Shown here piece after piece: positions 27,571 through 37,397 of a stretch of DNA of 64,000 nt. Origin of the DNA: CPC320 sp002684375 (lineage in GTDB: Bacteria > Pseudomonadota > Alphaproteobacteria > Rhodobacterales > Rhodobacteraceae); NCBI GenBank assembly GCA_965662545.1, contig CBFIHZ010000002.1, forward strand, positions 133,984 through 197,983, in the 5' to 3' direction. Made by a program: the position numbers and the translations under genes. Every line of letters starts with the position of its first letter. Within the stretch, counting starts at the first letter, position 1. The notes under the pieces were generated by a model. It saw only the letters and a program-made list of their open reading frames with translations. It did not search any database and was not told where the DNA came from.

Positions 27571-28589
27571 GAAGTCTCCGATGTGATCCGGGCAACGGTG
27601 TCGATTTTATCCTTTGCGGCCCCGCTGTCGATACTGTGTCGGGCCATGTCTACAGCTTGGACGTTGTCATCTGCAACACCGGCCACGATCAGGGCTGCGG
27701 CGGCATTCAGCAGCACTGCATCGCGGTATGCGCTGTGTGCTCCGTTCAACAGCGCCCGAAACGCGGTGGCGTTATGGGCTGGGCTCCCACCAAGAATAGT
27801 CTCGAACGGATGTACGGGCAGCCCAAAGTCATCGGGGTGTATCTCGGCCTCGGCCACGCTGCCATCCGTGTCGAGCATCGCAACCCAACTGACGCCGGTG
27901 ATGGTCAATTCATCGGTACCATCGCTGCCGTGAACCAGCCAAGCGCGCTCAGAGCCAAGCTGCTCAAGGGTTTGCGCCATTGGCAAGATTAAATCTCGGC
28001 TGAACGCACCCGTGAGTTGGCGTTTGACACCAGCAGGATTGGTCAGCGGGCCAAGAATGTTGAAAATCGTGCGGGTGCCCAATTCAGCGCGGACCGGCCC
28101 GACATGGGCCATGGCGGGATGGTGCATCGGTGCCATCATAAAGCCAATACCAGCACTGTTTAAAGATTTTTCCACGAGGTCCGGGCCAACCATGACATTG
28201 ATGCCCATCTGCGACAGGGCGTCTGCAGCGCCGGATTTTGACGACAGGTTGCGATTGCCGTGTTTGGCGACAGGAACACCGGCCCCGGCAACCACGAAGG
28301 CCGTGGCGGTGGAAATGTTCAGCGTGCCCTTACCATCGCCGCCGGTACCGACAATATCCATTGCGCCTTTCGGCGCGCGCACACGGTGGCATTTGGCCCG
28401 CATCACAGCGGCCGCGGCAGCATATTCTTCGACGGTTTCGCCGCGCGTGCGCATGGCCATCAACAGCCCCCCAATTTGACTGGGTGTGGCCTGTCCTGCA
28501 AACAGCGCGCTAAAGGCGCTCTCGGCCTCGGCACGGGTCAACGGCCGGTCGGCAGCGGCACCGATAAGGGTTTTCAGCTGTTCGCTCAT
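27567..28589 (-). CDS. trpD: Anthranilate phosphoribosyltransferase
   Basis: A 340-residue enzyme joining anthranilate to PRPP. The PRPP-binding loop GTGGDGKGTLNISTATA and the anthranilate segment VAKHGNRNLSSKSGAADAL (one letter cut to fit) are typical. It is the second step of tryptophan synthesis. It overlaps trpG and trpC by 4 bp each, indicating coupled translation. Confidence 0.97.
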   Translation of the reverse strand: MSEQLKTLIGAAADRPLTRAEAESAFSALFAGQATPSQIGGLLMAMRTRGETVEEYAAAAAVMRAKCHRVRAPKGAMDIVGTGGDGKGTLNISTATAFVVAGAGVPVAKHGNRNLSSKSGAADALSQMGINVMVGPDLVEKSLNSAGIGFMMAPMHHPAMAHVGPVRAELGTRTIFNILGPLTNPAGVKRQLTGAFSRDLILPMAQTLEQLGSERAWLVHGSDGTDELTITGVSWVAMLDTDGSVAEAEIHPDDFGLPVHPFETILGGSPAHNATAFRALLNGAHSAYRDAVLLNAAAALIVAGVADDNVQAVDMARHSIDSGAAKDKIDTVARITSETS

Positions 28590-29167
28590 GCTGCAACTTT
28601 CATTGTTTTGAGAAAATTATCAAAAAGCGCATGCCCGTGTTCGGATGCGATTGATTCGGGGTGGAACTGCACCCCGTGGATCGGCACGTCGCGGTGTTGC
28701 AGCCCCATAATAGTGCCATCCTCGAGTTCAGCTGTCACCTCAAGACACGCGGGCAGGCTCGCGCGTTCAACCACCAAAGAATGGTACCGCGTTGCCTCAA
28801 ACGGATTGGGCAATCCGGCAAATAAACCTTTTGCGCGATGCTGCATCCGGCCCATTTTACCGTGTACAATCTCGTGGCAGCGCACCACGCGCCCTCCGAA
28901 GGCCTGCCCGATGGTTTGATGACCCAAACAGACGCCCAACAGCGGTGTCAGCGTGGCTGCTGCGGCCGCTGTAAGACCCAGACAGACCCCGGCTTTATCC
29001 GGGTCGCACGGGCCCGGCGCCAAGACTATTCCTGTAGGTTTCATCGCCATCGCCTCTTCGACTGTCACCGCGTCATTGCGTCTTACCACAACATCGGCCC
29101 CCAACTCCCCCAAATAATGCACCACATTATAAGTGAAACTGTCATAATTATCGATCAGTAGCAGCAT
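28586..29167 (-). CDS. trpG: Anthranilate synthase glutamine amidotransferase component
   Basis: A 193-residue class I glutamine amidotransferase. The catalytic cysteine is in LLGVCLGHQTIGQ (about residue 80) and the histidine-glutamate pair in VQFHPESIASEHG. It feeds ammonia to TrpE for anthranilate formation and may also serve PabB in folate synthesis. It is the first gene of the trpGDC-moaC-moeA unit and is separated from trpE by a gene on the other strand. Confidence 0.95.
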   Translation of the reverse strand: MLLLIDNYDSFTYNVVHYLGELGADVVVRRNDAVTVEEAMAMKPTGIVLAPGPCDPDKAGVCLGLTAAAAATLTPLLGVCLGHQTIGQAFGGRVVRCHEIVHGKMGRMQHRAKGLFAGLPNPFEATRYHSLVVERASLPACLEVTAELEDGTIMGLQHRDVPIHGVQFHPESIASEHGHALFDNFLKTMKVAA

Positions 29168-29303
29168 TTTTTACGTCTTTGCTCTAAAGGGGCTAGAGGC
29201 CCGGGCCTTGGTCGCGATATACATGGTCAGGGTTGCGTCCCACCGTCAAGGGGCGCAAGAGTTAAAAACGGTGTGTTGTGAAAAAGAAGCGAGGAACAAC
29301 GAC

Positions 29304-30542
29304 GTGACACGTGGTATGGTAATCGGTATGATCTGCGGTTTCATTGTCGCGGTGGCCGCGCTTGCCGGTCTGTCTTTGCTGACAGGCTTGCAGGACGGAG
29401 TTGCAGAGGGCCCTTCAGAGCCGCCCGAGGTCACCTCGAATCTGTCAAACGCACGCTTGGTTCCGGCCACTGATGTGATTGCGGTCAGCCCTTTGAGCGT
29501 GGTGAAAGACGCTTCTAAACCCGTCGGACCCGAACTGATGGCCCGCGCGCCGGACAACCCACAACTCTGGTCGGGCCGATTGGAAGTTGTTGGGATCGCT
29601 TTCCCTGAATTTGCCGCAGCGCCGCAGCAAACCATCCCGCGCAAAGTTTCAACGACGCCGCGTGAAAAAGGCGTCGTAATTGGCAATGCCCGTATGGCGC
29701 CGTTTTACCGGAAAATCCCGACGCCGGTTGCGGGTGTTGTCCCAAATGAAGGACCTGCAAGCAGTCTTACTAGTTTCGCCGCCGACATTAACCGCAAGCG
29801 TAAAAACAGCGAAACAGGTGCCGCCAAGGATCAACCCTTACGCAATAACACGTCTGGGACCAAACCTGCACTGGTGCGGTTTTCCGAGCCTTTAGACATT
29901 GACCCTGACAAGCCAAAAATGTCGATTATCCTGCTGGATGATGGCGCACACAACGTTGATCTCGATATTCTGGAAGCGTTTCCCTATCCGATCACCTTTG
30001 CGCTTGATGCCAGTTGGAAGGGCGCTGCCGTAGCGATGAAAAGCTATCGTCGCCGGGGTTTTGAAGTGATGGTTCTGGCCGAATTTGCCGATGAGGTCAA
30101 ACCTGATACCGCGCGAAAGATATTGCAAAATGATCTGCGCAAGTTGCCACAAGCCGTCGCCGTGATGGAAGCACGGCAGGGTGGGGTACAGGCGAGCCTG
30201 TCTGTCTCGGATAGAATCACCCGACTTTTAAGGGCCACAGGCCACGGGCTGGTTCTGTTTCCAACACCTTTAAACGCGGCCCGGACACTGGCGCAGAAAT
30301 CTGGTGTTCCAGCGGCCACCATTTTTCGGGATTTTGACGGCAAAGGCCAATCCGCTCGGGTGATTCGAAAATTCCTCGATCAGGCCACACGAAAAGCCCG
30401 TAGCGATGGGTCGGTTATCATGATCGGCAGGGTGCGGTCCGAAACTATAAAAGCCTTGGTGCTTTGGGGGTTACAGAACCGGGTCAACCATGTGGCGCTG
30501 GCACCAATCTCGACGGTGCTGCAGACCGAGGGTCTGCAGTGA
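29304..30542 (+). CDS. Divergent polysaccharide deacetylase family protein
   Basis: A 412-residue protein of the divergent polysaccharide deacetylase group (related to YibQ). It has one N-terminal membrane anchor (about residues 5-25), a long proline- and alanine-rich linker and a C-terminal barrel domain containing IILLDDGAHNVDLDIL and VMEARQGGV. The group's catalytic activity is unproven; a role in cell envelope upkeep is inferred from fold and periplasmic location. I chose GTG at 29304 because GAGG lies 9 bases upstream; the frame opens further to 29208. It diverges from trpG and converges on trpE with 11 bases between the stops. Confidence 0.85.
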   Translation: MTRGMVIGMICGFIVAVAALAGLSLLTGLQDGVAEGPSEPPEVTSNLSNARLVPATDVIAVSPLSVVKDASKPVGPELMARAPDNPQLWSGRLEVVGIAFPEFAAAPQQTIPRKVSTTPREKGVVIGNARMAPFYRKIPTPVAGVVPNEGPASSLTSFAADINRKRKNSETGAAKDQPLRNNTSGTKPALVRFSEPLDIDPDKPKMSIILLDDGAHNVDLDILEAFPYPITFALDASWKGAAVAMKSYRRRGFEVMVLAEFADEVKPDTARKILQNDLRKLPQAVAVMEARQGGVQASLSVSDRITRLLRATGHGLVLFPTPLNAARTLAQKSGVPAATIFRDFDGKGQSARVIRKFLDQATRKARSDGSVIMIGRVRSETIKALVLWGLQNRVNHVALAPISTVLQTEGLQ

Positions 30543-30553
30543 GCCGAAAACGC

Positions 30554-32065
30554 CTAGCTGTTTGATCCGCCGTTAAAGCGGGCTGCGTCCGCCGCAGCGC
30601 GACGGATCGCGTTCGATTTATCAATGGTTTCTTGATGCTCGGCCTCGGGGTCACTGTCATAGACGATTCCGCCGCCAGCCTGAATATACAGCTTCTTATC
30701 TTTGATCACCGCTGTACGCAGCGCAATACACATATCCATATCACCGCCGGCGCTGATATAGCCTAAGCCACCGCCGTAAATACCGCGCTTTTCCGGCTCT
30801 AACTCGTCGATAATTTCCATTGCCCGGACTTTTGGCGCGCCGCTCACTGTTCCGGCGGGCATACCGGCAAAAAATGCCGATAGCGCATCTTGATCATCGG
30901 CCAGTGTGCCGACGACGTTTGATACAATATGCATCACATGCGAATAGCGCTCTATGGTGAATTCCTCGGTTGGCCGCACGGTGCCTATTTTTGCAACCCG
31001 CCCTACATCATTGCGCCCCAGATCAAGCAACATCAGGTGCTCTGCCAATTCTTTTTCATCAGCCAAAAGGTCGGCTTCCAAGGCCCGGTCTTCTTCGGGG
31101 GTTGCGCCCCGTCGACGGGTTCCGGCAATCGGCCGGATCGTTACTTCTTGACCGAATACCCTCACGAGAATTTCGGGGCTGGCACCCACCACTTGAAAGC
31201 CCCCGAAATTAAAATAGAACATAAAAGGTGATGGGTTGGTCTGGCGCAGTGACCGATACAATGAAAACGGCGGCAGGGGGAAATCCTGCGTCCAGCGCTG
31301 AGAGGGGACCACCTGAAAAATATCGCCCGCGCGAATGTAATCCTTGGCCTTTTCAACTGCCGATAGATAGGCGGATTTGGTAAAATTTGAGACCGGCGGC
31401 GCAATGTCTGCCGCCTCTCCTAGATCGCGGTTGACCTGCGGCAACGCCCGTTCAAGGTCCCGCACCGCATCCATAACCCGTTCTGCGGCCTGCGCGTAAG
31501 CGGCACGGGCGGATTGTCCGTCACTGACCCAGGCGGGCGATACCACCGTCACCTCGCTCTTGACGCCGTCAAGCACCACGATCACCGACGGGCGCAACAT
31601 CACAGCATCAGGCAGCCCCAGCGGATCCGGGTTTATATTTGGCAGATGTTCCACCAACCGGATCATGTCATAGCCCAGATAGCCAAAAAACCCAGCGGCG
31701 GCTTGCGGCATATCTTCGGGAAGATTGATACGGCTTTCGTCAATCAAGGCGCGCAAGACATCCAGTGGCGGACCCTTTTGTGGCTCAAAATGATCTGGAT
31801 CAAATCGGGCTTGGCGGTTCACCTGACTGTTGTGGCCGCGGCATGTCCAAATAATGTCGGGCTTCATCCCGATGATCGAATAGCGACCCCGGACCTCGCC
31901 CCCGGTCACCGATTCGAGCATAAAAGCATCGCGCGCTGCGCCGGTGAGCTTCAGCATTAAAGAAACTGGCGTGTCCAGATCAGCCGCAAGACGGGTAAAA
32001 ACAATCTGGTTCTCACCCTTTAGATAAGCGGTTTCAAAGCCGTTGAAATCCGGGGTTAGCGCCAT
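30554..32065 (-). CDS. trpE: Anthranilate synthase component I
   Basis: A 503-residue chorismate-using enzyme. The feedback site for tryptophan is seen as FMLESVTGGE near the N-terminus. The catalytic blocks SPEILVRVFG, IAGTRRRGATPEED, LDLGRNDVGRV and AGTVSGAPKVRAME follow. It forms anthranilate with ammonia from TrpG. It lies 24 bp downstream of the PpiD-like gene on the same strand, so it may be transcribed with that gene rather than with trpGDC. Confidence 0.97.
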   Translation of the reverse strand: MALTPDFNGFETAYLKGENQIVFTRLAADLDTPVSLMLKLTGAARDAFMLESVTGGEVRGRYSIIGMKPDIIWTCRGHNSQVNRQARFDPDHFEPQKGPPLDVLRALIDESRINLPEDMPQAAAGFFGYLGYDMIRLVEHLPNINPDPLGLPDAVMLRPSVIVVLDGVKSEVTVVSPAWVSDGQSARAAYAQAAERVMDAVRDLERALPQVNRDLGEAADIAPPVSNFTKSAYLSAVEKAKDYIRAGDIFQVVPSQRWTQDFPLPPFSLYRSLRQTNPSPFMFYFNFGGFQVVGASPEILVRVFGQEVTIRPIAGTRRRGATPEEDRALEADLLADEKELAEHLMLLDLGRNDVGRVAKIGTVRPTEEFTIERYSHVMHIVSNVVGTLADDQDALSAFFAGMPAGTVSGAPKVRAMEIIDELEPEKRGIYGGGLGYISAGGDMDMCIALRTAVIKDKKLYIQAGGGIVYDSDPEAEHQETIDKSNAIRRAAADAARFNGGSNS

Positions 32066-32089
32066 ATCAGTTCCTTGTAGTCATTCAGG

Positions 32090-33937
32090 TTACTGAAATT
32101 GGGCATGAACCGCATTCAGAGCTTGTTGATCCAATTCAAAGCCAATTCGGCTTTGAAGATCACTGGCAAAGGCGGCAAAAATATCCTGCGACAAGTCATT
32201 GATAGCTTGCGCATTGATCGCCTCACGCATCTGCCCGTCTAAGTCGGCGTCCGCCTTGCGCGGCAACACCGCATCGAGCCGGACCAAAACAACGCTGTCG
32301 GTATCATCCAGCATCGTCATTGTGCCGGGCTCAGCATCAAAAACCTGCGTCACCAATGCGTTGGGCGCGCCTTCGATGTAATCGCTCCGCGTGCGTTCGG
32401 TTTCGATCTGGGCGCGCAGATCAAGGCTTTCGAAACTGGCGTCGGTGCTCAGGTTGGCCGAAAGCGCCTCACCCTTTCGCCGCAAGTGTACCATGGTCTC
32501 ATTTTTGGTCCACTGCGCAATAACCGCCTCGCGCACTGTGTCCAACGGCTTTGGCGCTGGCGGTACAATGGCGTTCAGGCGCAGCGCAAAAATACCGCCG
32601 TCAGGCAGGGCGATCAGTTCGGGAAAGCTGTCTTCGGTCACGGATGCTGCAGCCACTTTAAATTCTTGATAAGCGGCGAGCCCCTGAGAAACGTCGCTGT
32701 GCCAATCGATGGTTTGCAATTCCATATCCGTCTCACCGGCCAATTCTTCCAAAGTGGCTCCGGCAGCCAACAGATCGTCAATATTGGTCACTTGCTCATC
32801 AATTTCTCCACGCGCCAGATCCAACGCCAATTCGTTGCGCAATGGTCCGCTGGCCGCCTCTAAGGACGTGGCTTGGGCTTTCAGGATGCCGTTGACCCGA
32901 AACAATGCCGGCCCGATAGCGCTGTCAAACGGGCCTACAACCTGATCAAGTTCTGCGGCAAAAACTGCCGCGCCGGCTGCGCCCAAGGCATCTTTGTCCA
33001 GATCTCCCATATCGACGTCGGTCAACGCCAGTCCGCGGTCTTCAACCAGACGGTCAAAAGTGATGGCGTCAACTTCGATCTGGGCTTTGGCCTGCGCGGC
33101 CTCGGTGGCGTCGGTAAAGGCCAACCTGTCGACCAAGCGACGTTCGGGTTTGTTAAAGTCTGACTCACGGGCTTTATACAGCTCGGCAATTGCGGCGTCG
33201 CTGACCTCAACCCCGTCCACCAGTTGTGTCGGTGTAAGTTGGACATAGGAGATCTGCTTGATCTCGGGCGTCGTGTAAAGTTCCAAATTATCGGTGTAGA
33301 AGGCTTCCAGCACAGTTTCGGACGGGGCGACAATGGCCGCATCCAAATCAGTTGCATCAATGCGTGCCCAGGTGAAATTGCGGCGTTCGCCAATGTAATT
33401 GAGCAGTTGGTTGGCATAGGTATCAGGCATCGTCAGCCCAGATACCACCGCTGCCTCTACCAGTGAGCGGGCAGTTTCCTCGCGCAAGTTGGACTCGAAT
33501 TCGGCCTCGCTCAGACCGGCATTTTCAAGGGCGAAACGATAATTATCGCGGCTAAAACTGCCGTCGATGCTTTGAAACGCCGACACGCCGACGACCTGTT
33601 TGCGCAGGTTCTCATCGCCAATGGACAGACCTAAACTGCTGGCTTCGTGATCAATGGCACGTGCAACCAGCAATTGCTGTAAGACTTGTTGGTCGATTCC
33701 AAAGGCCTCGGCTTGCTGAAAACTAATCGGCTGGCCGACCTGTTGTTGAATTCTGCGCAATTCTTCTTGGAGAGCACGCACATATCGCTGCACTTCGATC
33801 TGTTTGTCGCCGACCGCTCCAACAGACCGGATATTGCCAGATAGGTTGGTGGCGCCAAAGCCCGCCAATCCGACAATCAGTAAGGCTAAAATAACCCAAA
33901 CGAATCCTTTGGATATAGATTTTCCACGCGCTGCCAT
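32090..33937 (-). CDS. PpiD/SurA-like periplasmic peptidyl-prolyl isomerase
   Basis: A 615-residue membrane-anchored foldase. It begins with one membrane helix (GFVWVILALLIVGLAGFG) and a SurA_N-like chaperone domain rich in glutamine and leucine, followed by a parvulin-like region and a long helical C-terminus. PpiD-type proteins assist folding of proteins leaving the Sec channel; the parvulin domain in this group is often inactive, and I cannot see clear catalytic residues. AAGGAGG lies before the ATG. It precedes trpE, an order conserved in Rhodobacterales. Confidence 0.88.
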   Translation of the reverse strand: MAARGKSISKGFVWVILALLIVGLAGFGATNLSGNIRSVGAVGDKQIEVQRYVRALQEELRRIQQQVGQPISFQQAEAFGIDQQVLQQLLVARAIDHEASSLGLSIGDENLRKQVVGVSAFQSIDGSFSRDNYRFALENAGLSEAEFESNLREETARSLVEAAVVSGLTMPDTYANQLLNYIGERRNFTWARIDATDLDAAIVAPSETVLEAFYTDNLELYTTPEIKQISYVQLTPTQLVDGVEVSDAAIAELYKARESDFNKPERRLVDRLAFTDATEAAQAKAQIEVDAITFDRLVEDRGLALTDVDMGDLDKDALGAAGAAVFAAELDQVVGPFDSAIGPALFRVNGILKAQATSLEAASGPLRNELALDLARGEIDEQVTNIDDLLAAGATLEELAGETDMELQTIDWHSDVSQGLAAYQEFKVAAASVTEDSFPELIALPDGGIFALRLNAIVPPAPKPLDTVREAVIAQWTKNETMVHLRRKGEALSANLSTDASFESLDLRAQIETERTRSDYIEGAPNALVTQVFDAEPGTMTMLDDTDSVVLVRLDAVLPRKADADLDGQMREAINAQAINDLSQDIFAAFASDLQSRIGFELDQQALNAVHAQFQ

Positions 33938-33983
33938 ATTGCCTCCTTAAGATCTGTCGGTCTGGATGCCGCTTTGACGCTGT

Positions 33984-35186
33984 TTACGCGCCTGAGACCG
34001 GCTGAGCAAGCGGCAAGCGCAGGCTCTGCAGTCGGGCGAAGAGATTTTCGATCTCGTTCGCGTTTATATTGGCAAAGGCGACCCTGATTTCAGTCGCCCC
34101 GCGTGGATCACCGGGTGGCGTAAACATTGTGCCAGGCAACGCCAAGACCCCAATATCGCGCACCATATGCTGCGCCAATAGATCCGAGGGCAGGGCGAAG
34201 GGATGCCGCAGATAGGCGAAATAAGCACCGAGCCCCAGCAACTGCCAGCCCTGAGGTTGCAGTGCCGAAAACCCCTGTGAAATTGCCCGTCGCCGATCAA
34301 GTATCTCCAATCGCTCTGCGGCCAGCCAGTCGCGCAGGTTTTGCATCCCCCAAAGCGCTGCATGCTGCCCCAGTTGCGGGGCACAAATGGCAATACTGTC
34401 GAGAAATTTTTCGACTTCGGCAAGTCGGGACTGGCTGGCAACAAGCGCTCCAACCCGGTGTCCGGTGAGACGGTAGGCTTTGGAAAACGAATATAACTGT
34501 ACCAAAGTGCCAGACCAGTCTTGGTTTTGAAACAACCGATGCGGCGGTTGGGCGCGGCTGTCAAAATCGCGGTACGTCTCGTCGAGTATCAGGGCGATTT
34601 TGCGGGATTGCGCCAAAGCAAAGAATTCCGAAAGCAGAGATTCGGGATATTCCACGCCAGCGGGGTTGTTGGGGCTGACGAGAGCAATCGCCTTAGTGCG
34701 GGGGGTGATCAGCTCCGCGGCCCGAACGGGATCGGGCAGCATCCGGTTATCGGTTGGCAGAGCCCGCGCCGTCACACCGGCCATATCGAGGCACATTTTA
34801 TGATTGAAATACCATGGGACGGGCAGAATAATCTCGTCACCCTGATCAGTCAGACAGGCAACTGCCGCTGCGAAGGCCTGATTGCAGCCTGCGGTGACCG
34901 CGACTTGTGTCGACGCAATGTCACCACCGTATTCCGTGCACCAACGATTGCCAACTTCAGCGCGCAGAGCAGGCAGACCTAAAACCGGCCCGTATAAATG
35001 TATATCAGGCTCGTCTTGAACCAGCCGGGCCATTTCGGCGCGCAAGGCATGTGGCGGCGGATCAACTGGCGCGGCCTGGCTGACATTAATCAATGGATAG
35101 GTGGCTGAAAAATCAAGACCGTCCAGCCAGCTCAGAGCCTGCATAACCGGCGGCGCAAAGGTTGCTTTTGTACGGGTCATGGCCAT
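33984..35186 (-). CDS. Pyridoxal phosphate-dependent aminotransferase
   Basis: A 400-residue class I/II aminotransferase. The PLP-binding lysine is in LYSFSKAYRLTGHR (about residue 235) and the substrate-binding arginine region near the C-terminus is TEIRVAFANI. Cofactor-contact segments VSPNNPAGVEYP and LILDETYRDF are typical. The donor and acceptor cannot be read from sequence. I prefer the ATG at 35186, which has AGGA 7 bases upstream, over the ATG at 35207. It stands alone between the foldase and the phosphoribosyltransferase. Confidence 0.88.
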   Translation of the reverse strand: MAMTRTKATFAPPVMQALSWLDGLDFSATYPLINVSQAAPVDPPPHALRAEMARLVQDEPDIHLYGPVLGLPALRAEVGNRWCTEYGGDIASTQVAVTAGCNQAFAAAVACLTDQGDEIILPVPWYFNHKMCLDMAGVTARALPTDNRMLPDPVRAAELITPRTKAIALVSPNNPAGVEYPESLLSEFFALAQSRKIALILDETYRDFDSRAQPPHRLFQNQDWSGTLVQLYSFSKAYRLTGHRVGALVASQSRLAEVEKFLDSIAICAPQLGQHAALWGMQNLRDWLAAERLEILDRRRAISQGFSALQPQGWQLLGLGAYFAYLRHPFALPSDLLAQHMVRDIGVLALPGTMFTPPGDPRGATEIRVAFANINANEIENLFARLQSLRLPLAQPVSGA

Positions 35187-35219
35187 GTGCTGATCCTTAA
35201 TAGTCACCGTTTTTGCAGC

Positions 35220-35720
35220 TCAGTCCTTGCCACGATAAGGCTCAACATATTGCAAAGCCATGTCCCATGGAAAGAAAATCCATGTGTCCTGGCTGACTTC
35301 TGTGATGAAAGTATTGACCATCTCGCGCCCCATGGGCTTAGCATATACTGTGGCGATATGCGCATTCGGCATGTGGGCTTTAACCAGTTCGAGCGTTTTG
35401 CCCGTATCAACAAGATCATCGATTACCAACACACCGGTGCCGTCACCAACCAAATCCCGACTTGGACATTTGATAACCCGTGGTTCCGATTGCGACTGAT
35501 GATCATAAGATTTTACGCTGATTGTATCGACCATGCGAATATCCAATTCGCGGGCCACGATCATCGCGGGGGCCATACCACCGCGTGTGATCGCCACCAC
35601 GGCCCGCCAAGGAGCACCAGCCGGTCCCTGCCCATCCAGCCGCCAAGCCAGTGCACGCGAATCGCGGTGCAGCTGATCCCAACTGACGTGAAAGCCTTTT
35701 TCATGTGGCAGTCTGTCCAT
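35220..35720 (-). CDS. gpt: Xanthine/guanine phosphoribosyltransferase
   Basis: A 166-residue type I phosphoribosyltransferase for purine salvage, converting xanthine or guanine with PRPP to the nucleotide. The PRPP signature is VLVIDDLVDTGKTLELV and the segment ITRGGMAPAMIVARELDIR is typical of Gpt. I chose the ATG at 35720 (MDRLPHEKGF), which has GAGGGG at 6 bases and fits family length. ATGs further upstream at 35744 and 35843 are less likely, and the last would overlap fabI. Confidence 0.88.
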   Translation of the reverse strand: MDRLPHEKGFHVSWDQLHRDSRALAWRLDGQGPAGAPWRAVVAITRGGMAPAMIVARELDIRMVDTISVKSYDHQSQSEPRVIKCPSRDLVGDGTGVLVIDDLVDTGKTLELVKAHMPNAHIATVYAKPMGREMVNTFITEVSQDTWIFFPWDMALQYVEPYRGKD

Positions 35721-35839
35721 TTTATCCCCCTCAGAGACCGTCATCGCATGGGATGCTCCCTCTGTATTGCTTATCTTTTTGGCCATTCTTTTCTTTGGTG
35801 CCCTCCAGCCGGTCTGATCCAGCCTTGCAGACTGTGTGC

Positions 35840-36646
35840 TCAAGTCTTGGTAATGTCAGGTGCGTCCACGGCCTTCATGCCAACGACGTGATATCCGGCG
35901 TCTACATGCAGGTTCTCACCGGTTGTCCCCGACCCCAGATCAGACAGCAGGAATAGGGCTGCCTTGCCCACTTCATCCTGCGTCACATTGCGCCGCAGCG
36001 GCGAATTGTATTCGTTCCACTTCATAATATAGCGAAAATCACCAATGCCTGACGCTGCAAGTGTCTTGATGGGACCTGCAGAAATGGCGTTGACCCGAAT
36101 ACCATCTTTGCCCAAATCTTCTGCAAGATATTGCACCGATGCCTCAAGTCCGGCTTTCGCAACTCCCATGACGTTGTAATGCGGCATCACCTTTTCAGCG
36201 CCGTAATATGTCAGTGTCAGGCAAGAGCCGCCGTTTGTCATCATCTTCTCGGCCCGTTGCACCACGGCGGTGAACGAATAAACCGATATATCCATGGTCA
36301 TCCGAAAGTTGTCGCGGCTGGTGTCGACATAGCGGCCCCGCAACTCGCCTTTGTCCGAGAATCCAATGGCATGGACAATAAAGTCCAAGCTGTCCCAATG
36401 CGTCGCTAGCTCAGCAAATAGGCGGTCAATCGAGGCCTCGTCAGCGACATCACATTCCAGCACCAGATCACTACCCACCTGCGCAGCGAGAGGAATAACC
36501 CGTTTCTTTAAGGCCTCTCCCTGATAGGCAAAAGCCAGTTCCGCTCCGGCCTCACCGCAAGCTTTGGCGATGCCCCAAGCGATTGATTTATCGTTGGCCA
36601 GCCCCATGATTAGGCCGCGTTTGCCGGCCATAAGTTGGTTAGACAT
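35840..36646 (-). CDS. fabI: Enoyl-ACP reductase (NADH) FabI
   Basis: A 268-residue short-chain dehydrogenase that reduces enoyl-ACP in the last step of each fatty acid elongation cycle. The nucleotide-binding segment is GLIMGLANDKSIAWGIA and the Tyr-X6-Lys catalytic pair is in YNVMGVAKAGLEASVQ. The class is the target of triclosan and isoniazid-like inhibitors. The ATG at 36646 has GAGG 9 bases upstream; an in-frame ATG at 36661 is less likely. It is divergent from pdxH. Confidence 0.96.
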   Translation of the reverse strand: MSNQLMAGKRGLIMGLANDKSIAWGIAKACGEAGAELAFAYQGEALKKRVIPLAAQVGSDLVLECDVADEASIDRLFAELATHWDSLDFIVHAIGFSDKGELRGRYVDTSRDNFRMTMDISVYSFTAVVQRAEKMMTNGGSCLTLTYYGAEKVMPHYNVMGVAKAGLEASVQYLAEDLGKDGIRVNAISAGPIKTLAASGIGDFRYIMKWNEYNSPLRRNVTQDEVGKAALFLLSDLGSGTTGENLHVDAGYHVVGMKAVDAPDITKT

Positions 36647-36791
36647 TACTTTTTTCCTCAATGGTGACGGGTCCCTGACCGTTTAGGCGATTGCTTGCCC
36701 TTCAGCAAGGCTGCGCTATTTTATATTTACAAGGGTAGGATGTGGGCAGCCGCCGTGGTAAATAGGTACAGGTACAAACCGGAGCAATAAT

Positions 36792-37397
36792 ATGACAGTC
36801 AGAACCGGAATATTTGCAGGCGCATGCCCGTTCACCTTGGCACGCAACTGGTTGGGTGAGGCTGAAAAGACCGAGATCAATGACCCCAATGCGATAGCTT
36901 TATCAACCGTTGATGCACAGGGCATGCCCAATGCACGGGTGGTTCTGCTCAAGGCGATTGAAGACGATGGGTTCGTCTTTTACACCAATTACACTAGCGC
37001 CAAGGGCCAAGAAGTGGAGCAAGCGCAAAAAGCTGCCTTCGTGATGCATTGGAAATCCTTACGCCGCCAAATACGGGTGCGGGGAAAAGTCACCCGCCAC
37101 ACCAAAGCAGCCTCGGATCAATATTACCAATCTCGGGGTCTTCAAAGCCGTTTGGGTGCTTGGGCTTCGCAACAATCTCAACCTTTGGCGTCACGTGAGG
37201 CGTTAATGCAGGAGGTTGAAAGGGTCGCAGATGTCTATGGTGATTCGCCCCCACGCCCTGACCATTGGGGCGGGTATCACATTGCGCCGGATGAGATTGA
37301 ATTTTGGGCAGACGGCGCTGCGCGCCTGCACGATAGGTTCCGCTGGACACGCAAGGCGGACAGGAGACAGTGGTCAATTACACGATTAAACCCATGA
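36792..37397 (+). CDS. pdxH: Pyridoxamine 5'-phosphate oxidase
   Basis: A 201-residue FMN-dependent oxidase that forms pyridoxal phosphate from its pyridoxine or pyridoxamine form. FMN- and substrate-binding segments are visible: ARVVLLKAIEDDGFVFYTN, MHWKSLRRQIRVRG and the C-terminal DRFRWTRK with WSITRLNP. GGAGC lies 6 bases before the ATG. The enzyme supplies the cofactor used by many proteins here, including the aminotransferase. It is divergent from fabI. Confidence 0.97.
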   Translation: MTVRTGIFAGACPFTLARNWLGEAEKTEINDPNAIALSTVDAQGMPNARVVLLKAIEDDGFVFYTNYTSAKGQEVEQAQKAAFVMHWKSLRRQIRVRGKVTRHTKAASDQYYQSRGLQSRLGAWASQQSQPLASREALMQEVERVADVYGDSPPRPDHWGGYHIAPDEIEFWADGAARLHDRFRWTRKADRRQWSITRLNP

